A stretch of DNA of 64,000 bases from Rhizobium sp. NFR03 (GTDB taxonomy: Bacteria; Pseudomonadota; Alphaproteobacteria; Rhizobiales; Rhizobiaceae), in the NCBI RefSeq assembly GCF_900111275.1, contig NZ_FOGR01000001.1, positions 434,001 to 498,000 of the forward strand. The letters are read 5' to 3'. Every line of letters begins with the position of its first letter. Within the stretch, counting starts at the first letter, position 1. The notes under the pieces are model-generated. The model made no database searches. It was given only the letters and a program-made list of their open reading frames with translations, and had not been told where the DNA came from. Shown here in pieces: positions 22,595 to 33,497 of the stretch. Made by a program: the position numbers and the translations under genes.

Positions 22595-22720
22595 TTACTC
22601 TCCCGGATGCAACCTATTGCGACGCCCTGATCTCCATTCGGAAATCCATATCGCGCCCCACACGGAAACTGCGAGCAACACAGGCAGAAGATAGAGATAG
22701 AAGATGGTCCCGAACGTCAC
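22595..22720 (-). CDS. Micro membrane protein, 41 aa (GTG start)
   Basis: Starts with GTG at 22720 overlapping the stop of the upstream 81-residue gene (GTGA), ends at 22595. The protein has one transmembrane helix (about residues 6-28, IFYLYLLPVLLAVSVWGAIW) and a basic, polar tail (SEWRSGRRNRLHPGE). An in-frame ATG at 22783 would add 21 residues overlapping the upstream gene. Last gene of the murC-murB chain before the terminator. No family recognised. The coupling argues that it is real. Confidence 0.5.
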   Translation of the reverse strand: MTFGTIFYLYLLPVLLAVSVWGAIWISEWRSGRRNRLHPGE

Positions 22721-22962
22721 GGCCTGAGTTTCCCGAGCATATGTCTTGCTGCCCAATGTAATGCGAGCGCTGTCAAAAGCCAAGTGATGGTCGAAATAGC
22801 GAGCGGCGCCGATAAACCAAACAGCACCTGCCCATTCGCCAGCGAAACAACCGGCGTTATGAAACCTGCCGCAATGGACGCCGTAGCCAATCGGTCGATC
22901 GAATTGGCTGCGAGCTTCACCCGCTCATTGTGGATGAGAGGCGAAGCATCACCTCCCGCCAT
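22717..22962 (-). CDS. Small two-helix membrane protein, 81 aa, coupled to murB
   Basis: ATG at 22962 uses the last base of the murB stop (TGATG). The protein has a polar N-terminus with NERVKLAANSIDRLATAS, then two hydrophobic helices (about 28-46, IAAGFITPVVSLA, and 56-74, ISTITWLLTALALHWAA). It ends ARHMLGKLRP, so both termini are probably cytoplasmic. It overlaps the 41-residue gene by four bases. I do not recognise a named family. The stop-start coupling on both sides supports translation with murB. Confidence 0.6.
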   Translation of the reverse strand: MAGGDASPLIHNERVKLAANSIDRLATASIAAGFITPVVSLANGQVLFGLSAPLAISTITWLLTALALHWAARHMLGKLRP

Positions 22963-23936
22963 CACACCGTGGCCCGGCCCAGAAACTCCCGCACCTCGTA
23001 ACCGGCCATGAATTTGCCGATCCGCTTGATCTCCCACTCCAGCTTGATGCCGGAATGCTCCATCACGCGCTGGCGCACGGTTTCGCCGAGATATTCAAGC
23101 TCGTAGCCGCTCGCCTGCCCTGTATTGATCATGAAGTTGCAGTGCATGGGGGACATCTGCGCGCCGCCGATCATCATGCCACGGCAGCCGGCCTCGTCGA
23201 TCAGCTTCCAGGCGGAATGACCTTCCGGGTTCTTGAATGTCGAGCCACCCGTCTTCTCACGGATCGGCTGAACTGTCTCCCGGTGCTGGCGCACCGCGTC
23301 CATCTCGGCGCGAATCTTCGCCTTGTCCTCGGGATATCCCTCGAACACGGCGTGCGTGAAGATCAGTTCCTTCGGCGCGCTCGAATGGCGGTAGCTGTAG
23401 CCCATGTCGGCATTGCTCAACACGTGCTTCTCGCCCTGCCTGTCGATGGCATGCACTTCGACCACCCGCTCGCGCGTCTCGCCGCCGTTTGCGCCAGCGT
23501 TCATCCGCAGTGCGCCACCGACCGTGCCCGGTATGCCGTAATAGAAGAAGAAGCCGCCGATCCCGTGATCGAGCGTCATGGCGGCGAGGTTCTTGTCCGG
23601 GCAGATGGCGCCAGCCTTTACACGGTTGTCGCCCACAAGCTCGATGTCACCAAAACCCTTTGCCGAAAGGCGGATCACCACGCCGGGAATGCCGCCGTCG
23701 CGCACCAGCAGGTTCGAGCCGACGCCGGCCACCATGACCGGAACCTCTTCCGGAACGAGCTTCAGAAAGGTCACGAGATCATCGACGTCATGTGGCTGGA
23801 ACATCAGCTCGGCAAGCCCGCCGGCGCGGAACCAGGTCACGCGGTCCATGGGCGCATCCGGCGTCAGCCGTCCCCGAAGCGCGTTGACGCCCTCGCCGAG
23901 AGATGCGAGCAGCTTTGTTCCGTCAACCTGTTTCAT
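22962..23936 (-). CDS. murB: UDP-N-acetylenolpyruvoylglucosamine reductase
   Basis: FAD- and NADPH-dependent enzyme making UDP-MurNAc. 324 residues. FAD-binding segments include [11 protein letters not shown] and [30 protein letters not shown] holds the catalytic-region tyrosine/arginine motif and [20 protein letters not shown] carries the active-site serine region. The start overlaps murC by four bases; the stop overlaps the next small gene. Confidence 0.97.
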   Translation of the reverse strand: MKQVDGTKLLASLGEGVNALRGRLTPDAPMDRVTWFRAGGLAELMFQPHDVDDLVTFLKLVPEEVPVMVAGVGSNLLVRDGGIPGVVIRLSAKGFGDIELVGDNRVKAGAICPDKNLAAMTLDHGIGGFFFYYGIPGTVGGALRMNAGANGGETRERVVEVHAIDRQGEKHVLSNADMGYSYRHSSAPKELIFTHAVFEGYPEDKAKIRAEMDAVRQHRETVQPIREKTGGSTFKNPEGHSAWKLIDEAGCRGMMIGGAQMSPMHCNFMINTGQASGYELEYLGETVRQRVMEHSGIKLEWEIKRIGKFMAGYEVREFLGRATV

Positions 23937-25360
23937 GCGTCCTGTCCTGTCCCCTGCTCTGTGATGTCGGCCAATTCCTTTGGCAGCGCGGCAGCCCAGT
24001 AGGTAATGCTGCCGGCGCCCAAAAGAACCACGAAGTCACCGGGTTGTGCAATGGTGGCGACGAGCGGCGCAAGGCCTTCGGGCCCTTCGACGTAGCGGGC
24101 ATCGCGATGGCCGCCCGCTTTGATCCGGGAAACCAGCTCCCGCGAGGTGATACCCTCGATCGGCTCCTCGCCGGCCGAGTAGACCGGCGACAGAATAATC
24201 GTATCGGCATCGTTGAAGCAGGCCGCGAAGTCCTCGAACAGGCTCTGCAAACGCGAGAACCGGTGCGGCTGGTGCACAGCTATGATTCGGCCTTGGCAGG
24301 CCTCCCTCGCGGCGCGCAGCACCGCCTTGATCTCGACCGGGTGGTGCCCGTAGTCATCATAGATCCGAACGTTGTTCCACTCGCCGGTAAAGGTGAAGCG
24401 CCGCTTGACGCCGCCGAAGGCGGCAAGGCCCTTGGCGATATCCTCGGAGTTCATGCCGAGCCGGTTTGCGACCGCGATCGCGGCCGTCGCGTTGGAGACG
24501 TTGTGGCGACCGGGCATCGGAAGGCGCAGGTCCTTCAGCTCGATCAGCTGGCCCGTACGGCGGCGGCGGATGGCGACGTCGAAGATCGAGGTCGCTCCAT
24601 CCATGCGGATATTGAAGAAGCGAACATCCGCCTGCGGGTTCTCGCCATAGGTGATGACCTTGCGGTCCTCGATCTTGGAGACCATCGTCTGCACTTCGGG
24701 ATGATCGAGGCACATCACGCCGAAGCCGTAGAACGGTACGTTTTCGACGAACTGGCGGAAAGCGGCCCGCACCTGATCGAACGTGCCGTAATGGTCGAGA
24801 TGCTCCGGGTCGATATTGGTGACGACAGCGACATCGGCAGGAAGCTTCAGGAATGTGCCATCCGATTCGTCGGCTTCGACCACCATCCATTCCCCGGCCC
24901 CCATGCGGGCATTCGTGCCATAGGCATTGATGATGCCGCCATTGATGACGGTCGGGTCGAGGCCGCCTGCTTCCAGCAGGGCCGCAACCATCGAGGTCGT
25001 GGTCGTCTTGCCATGCGTGCCGCCGATGGCGATCGAGCTTCGGAAGCGCATGAGTTCGGCCAGCATCTCGGCGCGGCGCACGACGGGCAGCAGCTTTTCG
25101 CGCGCCGCGATCAGTTCCGGGTTGGTCTTCTTGATCGCCGTGGACACGACGACGACCTCGGACTCGCCAAGGTTCTCAGCCTTGTGACCGACGAAAACCT
25201 CGATGCCTTTCTCGCGCAGTCGCTGGACGTTGGCGCTTTCGGATTGGTCGGAACCCTGAACGCGGTGGCCGAGATTGTGCAGCACCTCCGCAATGCCGCT
25301 CATCCCGATCCCGCCGATACCGATGAAATGGACGAGGCCGATCGTCTGCGGCAGTTTCAT
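23933..25360 (-). CDS. murC: UDP-N-acetylmuramate--L-alanine ligase
   Basis: ATP-dependent ligase adding L-Ala to UDP-MurNAc. 475 residues. Motifs: [17 protein letters not shown] at the N-terminus, the P-loop [21 protein letters not shown], and [17 protein letters not shown] in the C-terminal domain. It overlaps murG and murB by four bases on each side. Confidence 0.97.
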   Translation of the reverse strand: MKLPQTIGLVHFIGIGGIGMSGIAEVLHNLGHRVQGSDQSESANVQRLREKGIEVFVGHKAENLGESEVVVVSTAIKKTNPELIAAREKLLPVVRRAEMLAELMRFRSSIAIGGTHGKTTTTSMVAALLEAGGLDPTVINGGIINAYGTNARMGAGEWMVVEADESDGTFLKLPADVAVVTNIDPEHLDHYGTFDQVRAAFRQFVENVPFYGFGVMCLDHPEVQTMVSKIEDRKVITYGENPQADVRFFNIRMDGATSIFDVAIRRRRTGQLIELKDLRLPMPGRHNVSNATAAIAVANRLGMNSEDIAKGLAAFGGVKRRFTFTGEWNNVRIYDDYGHHPVEIKAVLRAAREACQGRIIAVHQPHRFSRLQSLFEDFAACFNDADTIILSPVYSAGEEPIEGITSRELVSRIKAGGHRDARYVEGPEGLAPLVATIAQPGDFVVLLGAGSITYWAAALPKELADITEQGTGQDA

Positions 25361-26481
25361 GAGCGCTTTTCCTTGAATTGGGCAATCGTCTGGCCGCTGG
25401 CAATAGCCTCTACCATGCCGGCAAGCAAGCGCGCGGCATCCGGGCGGCCGGCAGCCTTGGCGCTGGTCGCCATCTCCGCCATGCTCTCCGGGTTGTTCAT
25501 CGCATCGCGAATGAAGCTAGCGAGAACCTCCGGCGACAGGTCTTTCTGCGGCACGAGCCGTGCTGCTCCCGTCTCGGCAAGAGCGGCGGCATTTGCCGAC
25601 TGATCGTGATCGAGTGCGAAGGGATAAGGCACGAGGATGGACGGGCGACCGATGACGGCAATCTCCGATACGGTGGAAGCCCCGGAACGGCAGACGAGCA
25701 GATGCGCGGCGGCGATCCGTCCTGCCATATCGGTGAAGAACGGCGAGATTTCCGATGTCAGCTCGAATTTCGCCATCGCCGTCCGCGCGCCATCGAGATC
25801 CTCCGGCCGGGCCTGCTGCGTCACGTGCAGACGGGCGCGAAGCTCGGGCTCGAGCAGTGCGACGGCTGAGGGAATGGCCTTCGAGAAAAACTGCGCGCCT
25901 TGGCTACCGCCAAACACGACAAGCCGGAAGGGCTCGCCCGGGCCAGACGCCGCATAGGGAACCTCCGCAGCCTCAAGCACGGCGGGACGCACGGGATTGC
26001 CGGTCGTTACCGTCTTCTTCGCATAGCGCCCGTCCGTTTCCGGCAGAAAGCCGCCGGCAATCGCCGTGACACGCCCGGCAAGGCCCTTGTTCGCGCGGCC
26101 CATCACCGCGTTCTGTTCATGAATGATGGTGGGGATGCGCAGCCGGCTGGCAGCAAGAAGCGGCGGCACGGTCGGATAGCCCCCGAAGCCCACAACCACC
26201 TTCGGCTTCACTTGCCGGATGATCCCGCGGGCCTCGCGCATGCCGCTCCACAATTGCCAGAGCGAGGACGCGACCTTTACCGGGTTACGCGAACCGATCG
26301 TGGCGGAGCGGACGACATGGATGCCCTCGGCGGGGAACGAACCGGCATAACGCTCGGCGCGGTGGTCGGTGATCAGGTGCACCGTGAAATCCAGTGCGGC
26401 CAGTTCGTGCGCGAGCGCCTCGGCTGGAAAAAGATGACCGCCGGTACCTCCGGCGGCTAGCATGACAATGCCCTTGGTCAA
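25357..26481 (-). CDS. murG: UDP-GlcNAc--lipid I GlcNAc transferase
   Basis: Peripheral inner-membrane glycosyltransferase converting lipid I to lipid II. 374 residues. The N-terminal glycine-rich loop is [19 protein letters not shown]; the C-terminal UDP-GlcNAc domain has [13 protein letters not shown] and [21 protein letters not shown]. It starts a four-base-overlapped chain murG-murC-murB. A 224-base gap separates it from ftsW, longer than most gaps in the cluster. Confidence 0.97.
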   Translation of the reverse strand: MTKGIVMLAAGGTGGHLFPAEALAHELAALDFTVHLITDHRAERYAGSFPAEGIHVVRSATIGSRNPVKVASSLWQLWSGMREARGIIRQVKPKVVVGFGGYPTVPPLLAASRLRIPTIIHEQNAVMGRANKGLAGRVTAIAGGFLPETDGRYAKKTVTTGNPVRPAVLEAAEVPYAASGPGEPFRLVVFGGSQGAQFFSKAIPSAVALLEPELRARLHVTQQARPEDLDGARTAMAKFELTSEISPFFTDMAGRIAAAHLLVCRSGASTVSEIAVIGRPSILVPYPFALDHDQSANAAALAETGAARLVPQKDLSPEVLASFIRDAMNNPESMAEMATSAKAAGRPDAARLLAGMVEAIASGQTIAQFKEKRS

Positions 26482-26559
26482 GACTCGAGACCTCCAGTAC
26501 GAAGCGTGTTGCGCAAAGCTGCGCAGCGAATATGTATCAAAAAAGCACGGCCGAAATGT

Positions 26560-26595
26560 TCTAGCGCATAATGTCGAAAACCGGCACCGGTTTCC
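26560..26595. repeat. Short intergenic element beginning TCTAGCGCAT (copy 2)
   Basis: The same 10-mer as at 4290 is followed here by AAACCGG-CA-CCGGTTT (26578-26593), a compact palindrome. It sits inside the ftsW-murG gap and could form a hairpin in the operon transcript. It resembles the dispersed palindromic elements of rhizobia. Confidence 0.35.
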
Positions 26596-26705
26596 TTCAA
26601 CTTTCCAGCAACTTGAAGTGCCTCAGCGCCGCGTGTCGGAACGAAGCGCGGCGCTGTCATTTGGTTGGCGCCCGTTTTGAGCGCACGACGGGAACGCGGC
26701 AGTCG

Positions 26706-27860
26706 CTATTCCGCCGCGACAGGCGCCCCGGTGCGGAACAGGCTGCGCTCCAGAGCGCGCTTTTCTGGGCGGTGACGCGTCAGAGCGAGAATGAAGCCGG
26801 CCGTCACGCAGATCGCGATCATCGAGGAGCCGCCATACGAGATCAGCGGCAACGTCATGCCCTTGGCGGGAAGCAGTTCGAGATTGACCCCGACATTGAT
26901 GATCGACTGGATTCCGATCTGCAACACCAGCCCGGCGACGGCGAAACGGTTGAAGTCGTTGCGCTCGCGGAAGGCATGGCTGAGGCCGCGCATGACGAGG
27001 AACGAGAAGATGGCGACGATCACCATGCAGAACACGATGCCGAACTCCTCGGCCGCGACCGAAAAGATGAAGTCGGTATGGCTGTCCGGGATGATGCGCT
27101 TGATGATGCCCTCGCCCGGACCCTGCCCCAGCCAGTCACCGCGGATGATCGCTTCGCGCGCCGTGTCGACCTGGAACGTGTCGCCCTCGCCGGTCATGAA
27201 CCGGTCTATACGGCCGGCCACGTGGGGAAGCAGCGTGTAGGCGACAACCAGACCGCCGACGGCCGAACCGCCGAGCACGACGATCCAGAGCCACGGCATT
27301 CCAGCCATGAAGAACATGCCACCCCAGACGGCCGTCGTGAGGATGGTCTGACCAAGGTCGGGCTGGGCGATGAGAAGCGTGGCGACGATGCCGTACAGCA
27401 GGATTGCGAAAAGGTTGCCCGGGATTTCCGGCTGGCGAGCATGTTCGGAGAAGAGCCAGGCGCAAACGATGACGAAGGCCGGCTTCATGAATTCGGACGG
27501 CTGTATACCGATGGGGCCCACGGAGAACCAGCGGCGCGAGCCCTTGATCTCGACGCCGAAGAAAAGCGCCAGAATCATCATGGCGATGGATGCGGCGAGG
27601 ATGACGATGGCCGTGCGACGCACCTGACGCGGTGTGAGAAACGACAGGCCGATCATGACGACCAGCGACGGAATGAGAAATGCCGCCTGGCGCTTCACGA
27701 AGTGAAAGCTGTCGAGGCCCAGCCGCTCGGCCACGGCCGGGCTGGCGGCGAAGGACAGCATGAAGCCGATGCCCATCAACAGAATGAACGTCGCCAGGAA
27801 AAACCTGTCGATGGTCCAGAACCAGTCGGCCACCGGGCCACGCTCCGCACGACTCACCAT
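26706..27860 (-). CDS. ftsW: SEDS peptidoglycan polymerase / division protein FtsW
   Basis: Polytopic inner-membrane glycosyltransferase working with FtsI at the septum. 384 residues, about ten helices. Typical segments are QPSEFMKPAFVIVCAWLFSEH, LIAQPDLGQTILTTAVWGGM (catalytic aspartate region), GPGEGIIKRIIPDSHTDFIFSVAAEE and PLISYGGSSMIAICVTAGF. It lies between murD and murG, as in related genomes. Confidence 0.96.
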   Translation of the reverse strand: MVSRAERGPVADWFWTIDRFFLATFILLMGIGFMLSFAASPAVAERLGLDSFHFVKRQAAFLIPSLVVMIGLSFLTPRQVRRTAIVILAASIAMMILALFFGVEIKGSRRWFSVGPIGIQPSEFMKPAFVIVCAWLFSEHARQPEIPGNLFAILLYGIVATLLIAQPDLGQTILTTAVWGGMFFMAGMPWLWIVVLGGSAVGGLVVAYTLLPHVAGRIDRFMTGEGDTFQVDTAREAIIRGDWLGQGPGEGIIKRIIPDSHTDFIFSVAAEEFGIVFCMVIVAIFSFLVMRGLSHAFRERNDFNRFAVAGLVLQIGIQSIINVGVNLELLPAKGMTLPLISYGGSSMIAICVTAGFILALTRHRPEKRALERSLFRTGAPVAAE

Positions 27861-27933
27861 GTCTTCATCCTCGTCAAAAAGCGCAGTCGCGCCGTAAACC
27901 GTCCGGCCGCGGCGACATGAGCCGCCACGGCTG

Positions 27934-29322
27934 TCAAATCAGCATGGTCGCACCGGGGAGTGCAGCCACATGAGCCACGAATGCATCCCCGCGCATCTCG
28001 AAGTTCTTGTACTGATCGAAGCTTGCGCAAGCCGGGGATAACAGAACGGCTGCCGGCAGCCCGTCCCGTGCCGCATCGGCCGCCGCATCCGCCACGGCCT
28101 TCTCCAGCGTTTCCGAACGCTCGAAGGGAACGGCATCGCCAAGTGTCGCAGCAAAATCGTCCGCAGCCTGACCGATCAGGTAGGCTTTTGCGATTCTCGC
28201 AAAATAGGGAGAAAGCGACGCGATGCCGCCTTCCTTGGGCACGCCGCCGGCGATCCAGTAGATCCGCTCGAAGCTCGACAAGGCCGGGGCCGCAGCTTCG
28301 GCATTCGTCGCCTTGCTGTCATTGACGAACGTGACGCCGCCGATGGTCGCAACCGGCTGCATGCGATGCTTGAGCCCTGGAAAGGATGCGAGGCCCGAAA
28401 GGATTTCCGCTTTCGACACGCCGACAGCAAGGCAGGCGGCGATCGCCGCTGCCGCGTTCTGTCCGTTATGGCTGCCTCGCAGCGTCGCAATGCCCGAGAG
28501 ATCGGCAAAGACCTCCGCATGACCGGCCTCGGCGCGCATCACGGCGGCGTCCTGCGCGAAATATCCGTCGCCAAGCGACCGGTGCCGCGCGATCCGAATG
28601 ACGTGACGACCGGCGAGCGCCACGCGATCCGCAATGGCTTCGCACCAGACATCGTCCACGCCGATGATGGCGGTATGGCTCGCAGCGACGAGGCGCTCCT
28701 TGATCGCTGCATAATTTTCCATGGTCCCGTGCCGGTCGATATGGTCGGGCGTGAGGTTGAGAAGAATGCCGGCCGTCGGCTCCAGCGAAGGCGTCAGGTC
28801 GATCTGGTAGGACGAGCACTCGACCACGTAGAACCGGTCTTCCGCCAGTGGATCGAGCGTCAGCACCGCAGTGCCGATATTGCCGCCGAGCTGCGTATCC
28901 CGGCCGCTGGCGGCGAGAATATGCGCAATCAGCGCCGTGGTCGTGGATTTTCCATTGGTGCCCGTGATGGCGATCAGCGGTGCTGCGGGCGCAAGCGCGC
29001 GTCGCTCACGCGAGAAAAGCTCCACGTCACCGATGACCTCGACGCCAGCGCCGCGCGCAAGATCGACCGTCCAGTGCGGCTTCGGATGCGTTAAGGGAAC
29101 GCCGGGCGACAGAACGAAGGCCGAAAATATCGACCAGTCGGCCTCCCGCAGGTCGCCGGTGCCGATACCCTCGGCCGCAGCCTTTGCCACGCTCCCGGCA
29201 TTGTCGTCCCACGCCGTCACCATGGCACCGCCGGCAACCAGCGCACGCGCGGTGGCGAGCCCGGAGCCTCCGAGACCGAAGAGAGCGACGTGACGACCTT
29301 TGAGCGTGGTGACGGGGATCAT
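27934..29322 (-). CDS. murD: UDP-N-acetylmuramoylalanine--D-glutamate ligase
   Basis: Adds D-glutamate to UDP-MurNAc-L-Ala. 462 residues. It has the N-terminal Rossmann motif [20 protein letters not shown], the P-loop [38 protein letters not shown] and the C-terminal [17 protein letters not shown]. It starts four bases after the mraY stop region, so translation is tightly linked. Confidence 0.97.
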   Translation of the reverse strand: MIPVTTLKGRHVALFGLGGSGLATARALVAGGAMVTAWDDNAGSVAKAAAEGIGTGDLREADWSIFSAFVLSPGVPLTHPKPHWTVDLARGAGVEVIGDVELFSRERRALAPAAPLIAITGTNGKSTTTALIAHILAASGRDTQLGGNIGTAVLTLDPLAEDRFYVVECSSYQIDLTPSLEPTAGILLNLTPDHIDRHGTMENYAAIKERLVAASHTAIIGVDDVWCEAIADRVALAGRHVIRIARHRSLGDGYFAQDAAVMRAEAGHAEVFADLSGIATLRGSHNGQNAAAAIAACLAVGVSKAEILSGLASFPGLKHRMQPVATIGGVTFVNDSKATNAEAAAPALSSFERIYWIAGGVPKEGGIASLSPYFARIAKAYLIGQAADDFAATLGDAVPFERSETLEKAVADAAADAARDGLPAAVLLSPACASFDQYKNFEMRGDAFVAHVAALPGATMLI

Positions 29323-29326
29323 CGGC

Positions 29327-30427
29327 TTACCGCAGCTTCAGCGTGGACAGGCCGACCATGGCCAGAATGACGGCGATGATCCAGAAGCGGATAACGACCT
29401 GGCTTTCCGTCCAGCCCTTCTTTTCGAAGTGGTGGTGGATGGGCGCCATGAGAAACACGCGGCGGCCGGTGCGCTTGAACCAGAAGACCTGGATGATGAC
29501 GGACAGCGTCTCCATGACGAACAGGCCGCCAATGATGACCATGACGATTTCGTGCTTGGTGGCGACGGCAACGGTGCCGATGAGACCGCCGAGCGCCAGA
29601 GAGCCGGTGTCGCCCATGAAGATGGCGGCCGGCGGCGCATTGAACCACAGGAACCCGAGCCCCGCCCCGATGACCGCCCCGAGAATGACGGCCAGTTCGC
29701 CGGTACCCGGCACGAAATGGATCTGAAGATAGTTGGCGAACACCGCATTGCCGGCGAGATAGGCGATGACACCGAAGGACGCCGCAGCGATCATCACCGG
29801 GACGATGGCGAGGCCGTCGAGCCCGTCCGTCAGGTTCACGGCATTGCCGGCGCCGACGATGACGAAGCCACCGAACAGGATGAAGAAATAACCGAGGTTG
29901 AGCGTGAAATCCTTGAGGAAGGGAAATGTCAGAGAGGAGCCGAAGGTCGAGCCGGCAGTGCCCGCCGATATCGCCGACCGCATCATGAAGAACACGGCGA
30001 TGGCGGCGACAGCGAATTCGATCGCAAGACGCGCCTTGCCGGAAAAACCCTTGTCCGACTGCTTCGTCACCTTGAGATAGTCGTCATAAAAACCGATAGC
30101 GCCGAAGCCGAGCGTGACGAGCAATGTCGAGACCACGTAAACGCTGGACAGGTCGGCCCAGAGAAGCGACGAGACGACGATGCCGGCAAGGATCATGAGA
30201 CCGCCCATCGTCGGCGTTCCCGCCTTCTTGAAGTGCGTCTGCGGTCCATCGGCACGGATCGGCTGTCCGCGGCCCTGCCGCACGCGTAGCGACGAGATCA
30301 TCTTCGGCCCGAACAGGAAGACGATCATGGCGGAGGTGAAAAGCGCAGCCCCGGTGCGGAACGTGATGTACCGGAACAGATTGAAAAACTGGAAATGGTC
30401 CGCCAGTTCGACAAGCCAGATGAGCAT
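29327..30427 (-). CDS. mraY: Phospho-N-acetylmuramoyl-pentapeptide transferase
   Basis: Polytopic enzyme making lipid I from UDP-MurNAc-pentapeptide and undecaprenyl phosphate. 366 residues from ATG 30427 ([20 protein letters not shown]), the standard start; longer in-frame starts run into the murF end. Signatures: [15 protein letters not shown], the aspartates in [23 protein letters not shown], and the [11 protein letters not shown] motif near the C-terminus. Confidence 0.97.
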   Translation of the reverse strand: MLIWLVELADHFQFFNLFRYITFRTGAALFTSAMIVFLFGPKMISSLRVRQGRGQPIRADGPQTHFKKAGTPTMGGLMILAGIVVSSLLWADLSSVYVVSTLLVTLGFGAIGFYDDYLKVTKQSDKGFSGKARLAIEFAVAAIAVFFMMRSAISAGTAGSTFGSSLTFPFLKDFTLNLGYFFILFGGFVIVGAGNAVNLTDGLDGLAIVPVMIAAASFGVIAYLAGNAVFANYLQIHFVPGTGELAVILGAVIGAGLGFLWFNAPPAAIFMGDTGSLALGGLIGTVAVATKHEIVMVIIGGLFVMETLSVIIQVFWFKRTGRRVFLMAPIHHHFEKKGWTESQVVIRFWIIAVILAMVGLSTLKLR

Positions 30428-30501
30428 GAGGGACCCTTCCCCGAAAATTCGATATCGACATGCCTCTCCCGACCGGAGAGGAAAAAGAGGTGGAGCGAGC
30501 G

Positions 30502-31935
30502 CTAGAGCGCCTGCCCCGGTTCGGCCTGCGCCGGAAATGTATCGAGAAGCGCCTGGACAATCCGCCCGCAGCCCGTTCCCTTCGAAGACTTGATCATGAC
30601 GACATCGCCGGCTCGCACCGAGGCGACTGCGTGGTTGCGCAGATCGTCGACCGCATCGCAATGAACGACGGACACCGTCTCCGGCAGAACATCCCGCAGA
30701 TGCGTCATCTCCGGCCCGGCAAGCCAGACCGTATCGATGCCCTGCTCCAAGAGCGGTCCGGCGAGAGACGCGTGCGCCTGCGCAGAATGTGCGCCCATCT
30801 CCAGCATGTCGCCGAGAATAGCGATCCGCCTTCCGCCCTCGGCGATTTCGGCCTCGCCGAGAAGAGCGATGGCCGCGCGCATCGAAGCGGGGTTGGCATT
30901 GTAACTTTCATCGATCAGCGTCAGCGTGCCTGTGCCGACGGACAGGCGATGACGTTCGCCGCGGCCCTTTTCAGGTTGCAGGGTCGCCAGCGCTGAAATC
31001 ACCTTGTCGAGGTCTGCGCCGACAAGCGCCGCTGCACCGAGCACCGCGAGCGCGTTCTCGGCGATATGCCTGCCCGGAGCGCCGAGCGGGATCTCGAGCG
31101 TGCGACCGTCGATCATCGCCCAGAGCGTGCCGCCCTCAGGCGTCGCCGCATATTCGATCATCCGGAAATCGGCGCGCTGATCGACACCGAAGCTGTGAAC
31201 GCTGGAGACGCCAAGCATCGCGGCGGCCTTCTCCAGCGTGCCGAACTGCGCATTGTCGCGGTTGAGAAGGACGTGACCGCCATCGACCAGCCCTTCCATG
31301 ATCTCGGCCTTCGCCGTGGCGATCTCATCGAGATCGCGGAAGTTGCCCAGATGGGCGGCCGCGATCGTGGTGATGAAGGCGACATGCGGACGAACCATTC
31401 GCACCAGCGGCCGGATCTCGTCCGGGTGGTTCATGCCGATTTCGAAGACGCCGTAATCGGTCGCTTCCGGCATGCGTGCGAGCGTCAGCGGCACGCCCCA
31501 GTGATTGTTGAAGGAGGCGACGGACGCATGGACGCGGCCGCTCGGCGACAGCGCGTGCCGCAGCATCTCCTTGGTGGTCGTCTTGCCGACGGAGCCTGTG
31601 ACCGCGATGATCTTGGCCGCACTCCGGTCGCGCGCCGCGCAGCCGAGCCGGACCAGGGCGGCGAGAACATCGTCCACCACGATCATCGGTGCGATCAGAC
31701 GCCCGAGCGCCGGCAGCTTGCCTTCGCTGACCACCAGAAGTGCTGCGCCATTGGCAATGGCGAGCCCGGCATAATCATGCCCGTCCACGCGGTCGCCCTT
31801 GATGGCGAAAAAGGCTTCGCCCTTGCCCATGGCGCGGCTGTCGATCGAGATGCCGGTGATACCCTGCGGCAGGTTGCCCACAGGGCGACCGTGCATCGCC
31901 GCCATCAGGTCGGCGCTCGTCCAGAGAAAACCCAT
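30502..31935 (-). CDS. murF: UDP-N-acetylmuramoyl-tripeptide--D-Ala-D-Ala ligase
   Basis: Attaches D-Ala-D-Ala to the muramyl tripeptide. 477 residues from ATG 31935, four bases after the murE stop, with GGGAGG upstream overlapping the murE end. P-loop [32 protein letters not shown], and the C-terminal [17 protein letters not shown] are characteristic. Confidence 0.97.
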   Translation of the reverse strand: MGFLWTSADLMAAMHGRPVGNLPQGITGISIDSRAMGKGEAFFAIKGDRVDGHDYAGLAIANGAALLVVSEGKLPALGRLIAPMIVVDDVLAALVRLGCAARDRSAAKIIAVTGSVGKTTTKEMLRHALSPSGRVHASVASFNNHWGVPLTLARMPEATDYGVFEIGMNHPDEIRPLVRMVRPHVAFITTIAAAHLGNFRDLDEIATAKAEIMEGLVDGGHVLLNRDNAQFGTLEKAAAMLGVSSVHSFGVDQRADFRMIEYAATPEGGTLWAMIDGRTLEIPLGAPGRHIAENALAVLGAAALVGADLDKVISALATLQPEKGRGERHRLSVGTGTLTLIDESYNANPASMRAAIALLGEAEIAEGGRRIAILGDMLEMGAHSAQAHASLAGPLLEQGIDTVWLAGPEMTHLRDVLPETVSVVHCDAVDDLRNHAVASVRAGDVVMIKSSKGTGCGRIVQALLDTFPAQAEPGQAL

Positions 31936-31939
31936 GTCG

Positions 31940-33433
31940 TCAGCCTCCCACTTCCTGGCCCGCCGTCCCTTGCGCACCAAGAGCCTTGCGAATTTCGGCA
32001 TGGTCCGAGAAGGGCAGCGTGACCGTACCGACCGTCTGTCCCTGCTCGTGACCCTTGCCTGCGACGATCAGCGTGTCGCCGGTTCCGAGTATACCGACGG
32101 CATGCCGGATAGCCTCGGCGCGATCGGCGATTTCGGTCGCGCCGGGTGCCGCAGCAAGGATCTCGCTGCGAATCGTTGCCGGCGTTTCCGAACGTGGATT
32201 GTCATCCGTCACGATCACGATATCGGAGAGCCTGGCAGCGATCTCGCCCATCAACGGCCGCTTGCCCTTGTCACGGTCGCCGCCGCAGCCAAACACCGTG
32301 ACGACGCGTCCGGTGGTAAACGGGCGGACAGACGACAGGACCTGCGCCAGCGCGTCGGGCTTGTGGGCATAATCGACATAGGCCAGCGCGCCTTCCGGCG
32401 TCTGGCCTACAAGTTCCAGTCGGCCCGGCGCGCCCTGCAGCTTCTCAAGCGCCAGCATCACCGTGGGCGCATCCACACCCGTGGAAAGAGCAAGACCGGC
32501 GGCAACCAGCGCATTTGATATCTGGAAGTCGCCCGCAAGCGGCAGGTTCACCTCGAAAATACGTCCATCGACATGGATTTCGGCAATCTGCTTGTGGCGG
32601 AAATGCTCGACGCGCTTCAGAGCGAGATAATCGCCCTTGCGCCCGACGGTGCGCACGTCGCTGCCGGCTGCTTTTGCGGCACGGATCGCGGCATCCGACC
32701 ATTCGTCGTCGGAAAAGATGATCGCCGGCGCGCCCTTGGGCAGCAGCGCTTCGAACAGGCGCATCTTGGCGCCGAGATAATGCTCGATATCAGGATGGTA
32801 ATCCATGTGATCGCGGCCGAGATTGGTAAAGGCCGCAGCAGAAAGACGCACACCGTCGAGCCGGCTCTGGTCGAGCCCGTGGCTGGAGGCTTCCATGGCC
32901 GCATGCGTCACGCCCGCAGCAGCCAGTTCCGAAAGCAATTGGTGCAGCGAGACAGGGTCCGGTGTCGTGAGCGACCCGTAATCGTTGCGACCGGGCGCCA
33001 CGACGCCCGTCGTGCCGATCATCGCTGCCGCGAGACCGGCCTGCGCCCAGATCTGACGCGTGAAGGATGCAACGGAGGTCTTGCCGGCCGTGCCGGTCAC
33101 CGCAACCATCGTTTCCGGTTGCGCTTCAAAGAACCGCGCTGCCGCGAGGGAGAGAAACTTGCGCGTGGAGGCAACACGCAGGACAGGAACCGAGAGCTTG
33201 GAGCCAAGATCCTCCTCGGTAACGATGGCGACCGCGCCGCGCGAGACGGCATCATTTACATAGACGCTGCCGTTCGCCTTGTTGCCAGGAACGGCCACGA
33301 ACAACATGCCAGGCGAAACCTTGCGACTGTCGGCGGTCAACCCGCCAATATCGGCATCGGCCCGGCCTGAAGGCGGAAGGGTCCCAGCCCCGTTGTTACC
33401 ATCTGCAAGCGTCGCAAGGTCACTGATCTTCAT
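31940..33433 (-). CDS. murE: UDP-MurNAc-tripeptide synthetase (meso-diaminopimelate adding)
   Basis: Adds the third residue of the stem peptide. 497 residues from ATG 33433 ([15 protein letters not shown]); a GTG at 33454 is in frame but less likely. The P-loop is [18 protein letters not shown]. The DDNPRSE motif indicates meso-diaminopimelate rather than lysine specificity, as expected for a Gram-negative. [15 protein letters not shown] is typical. It lies 64 bases after ftsI. Confidence 0.97.
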   Translation of the reverse strand: MKISDLATLADGNNGAGTLPPSGRADADIGGLTADSRKVSPGMLFVAVPGNKANGSVYVNDAVSRGAVAIVTEEDLGSKLSVPVLRVASTRKFLSLAAARFFEAQPETMVAVTGTAGKTSVASFTRQIWAQAGLAAAMIGTTGVVAPGRNDYGSLTTPDPVSLHQLLSELAAAGVTHAAMEASSHGLDQSRLDGVRLSAAAFTNLGRDHMDYHPDIEHYLGAKMRLFEALLPKGAPAIIFSDDEWSDAAIRAAKAAGSDVRTVGRKGDYLALKRVEHFRHKQIAEIHVDGRIFEVNLPLAGDFQISNALVAAGLALSTGVDAPTVMLALEKLQGAPGRLELVGQTPEGALAYVDYAHKPDALAQVLSSVRPFTTGRVVTVFGCGGDRDKGKRPLMGEIAARLSDIVIVTDDNPRSETPATIRSEILAAAPGATEIADRAEAIRHAVGILGTGDTLIVAGKGHEQGQTVGTVTLPFSDHAEIRKALGAQGTAGQEVGG

Positions 33434-33497
33434 CGATTGCACTTTTCCCAACACGATTCCCCAGGGCCATCACAGCCGCGTGACCGTCCTTTACCGT

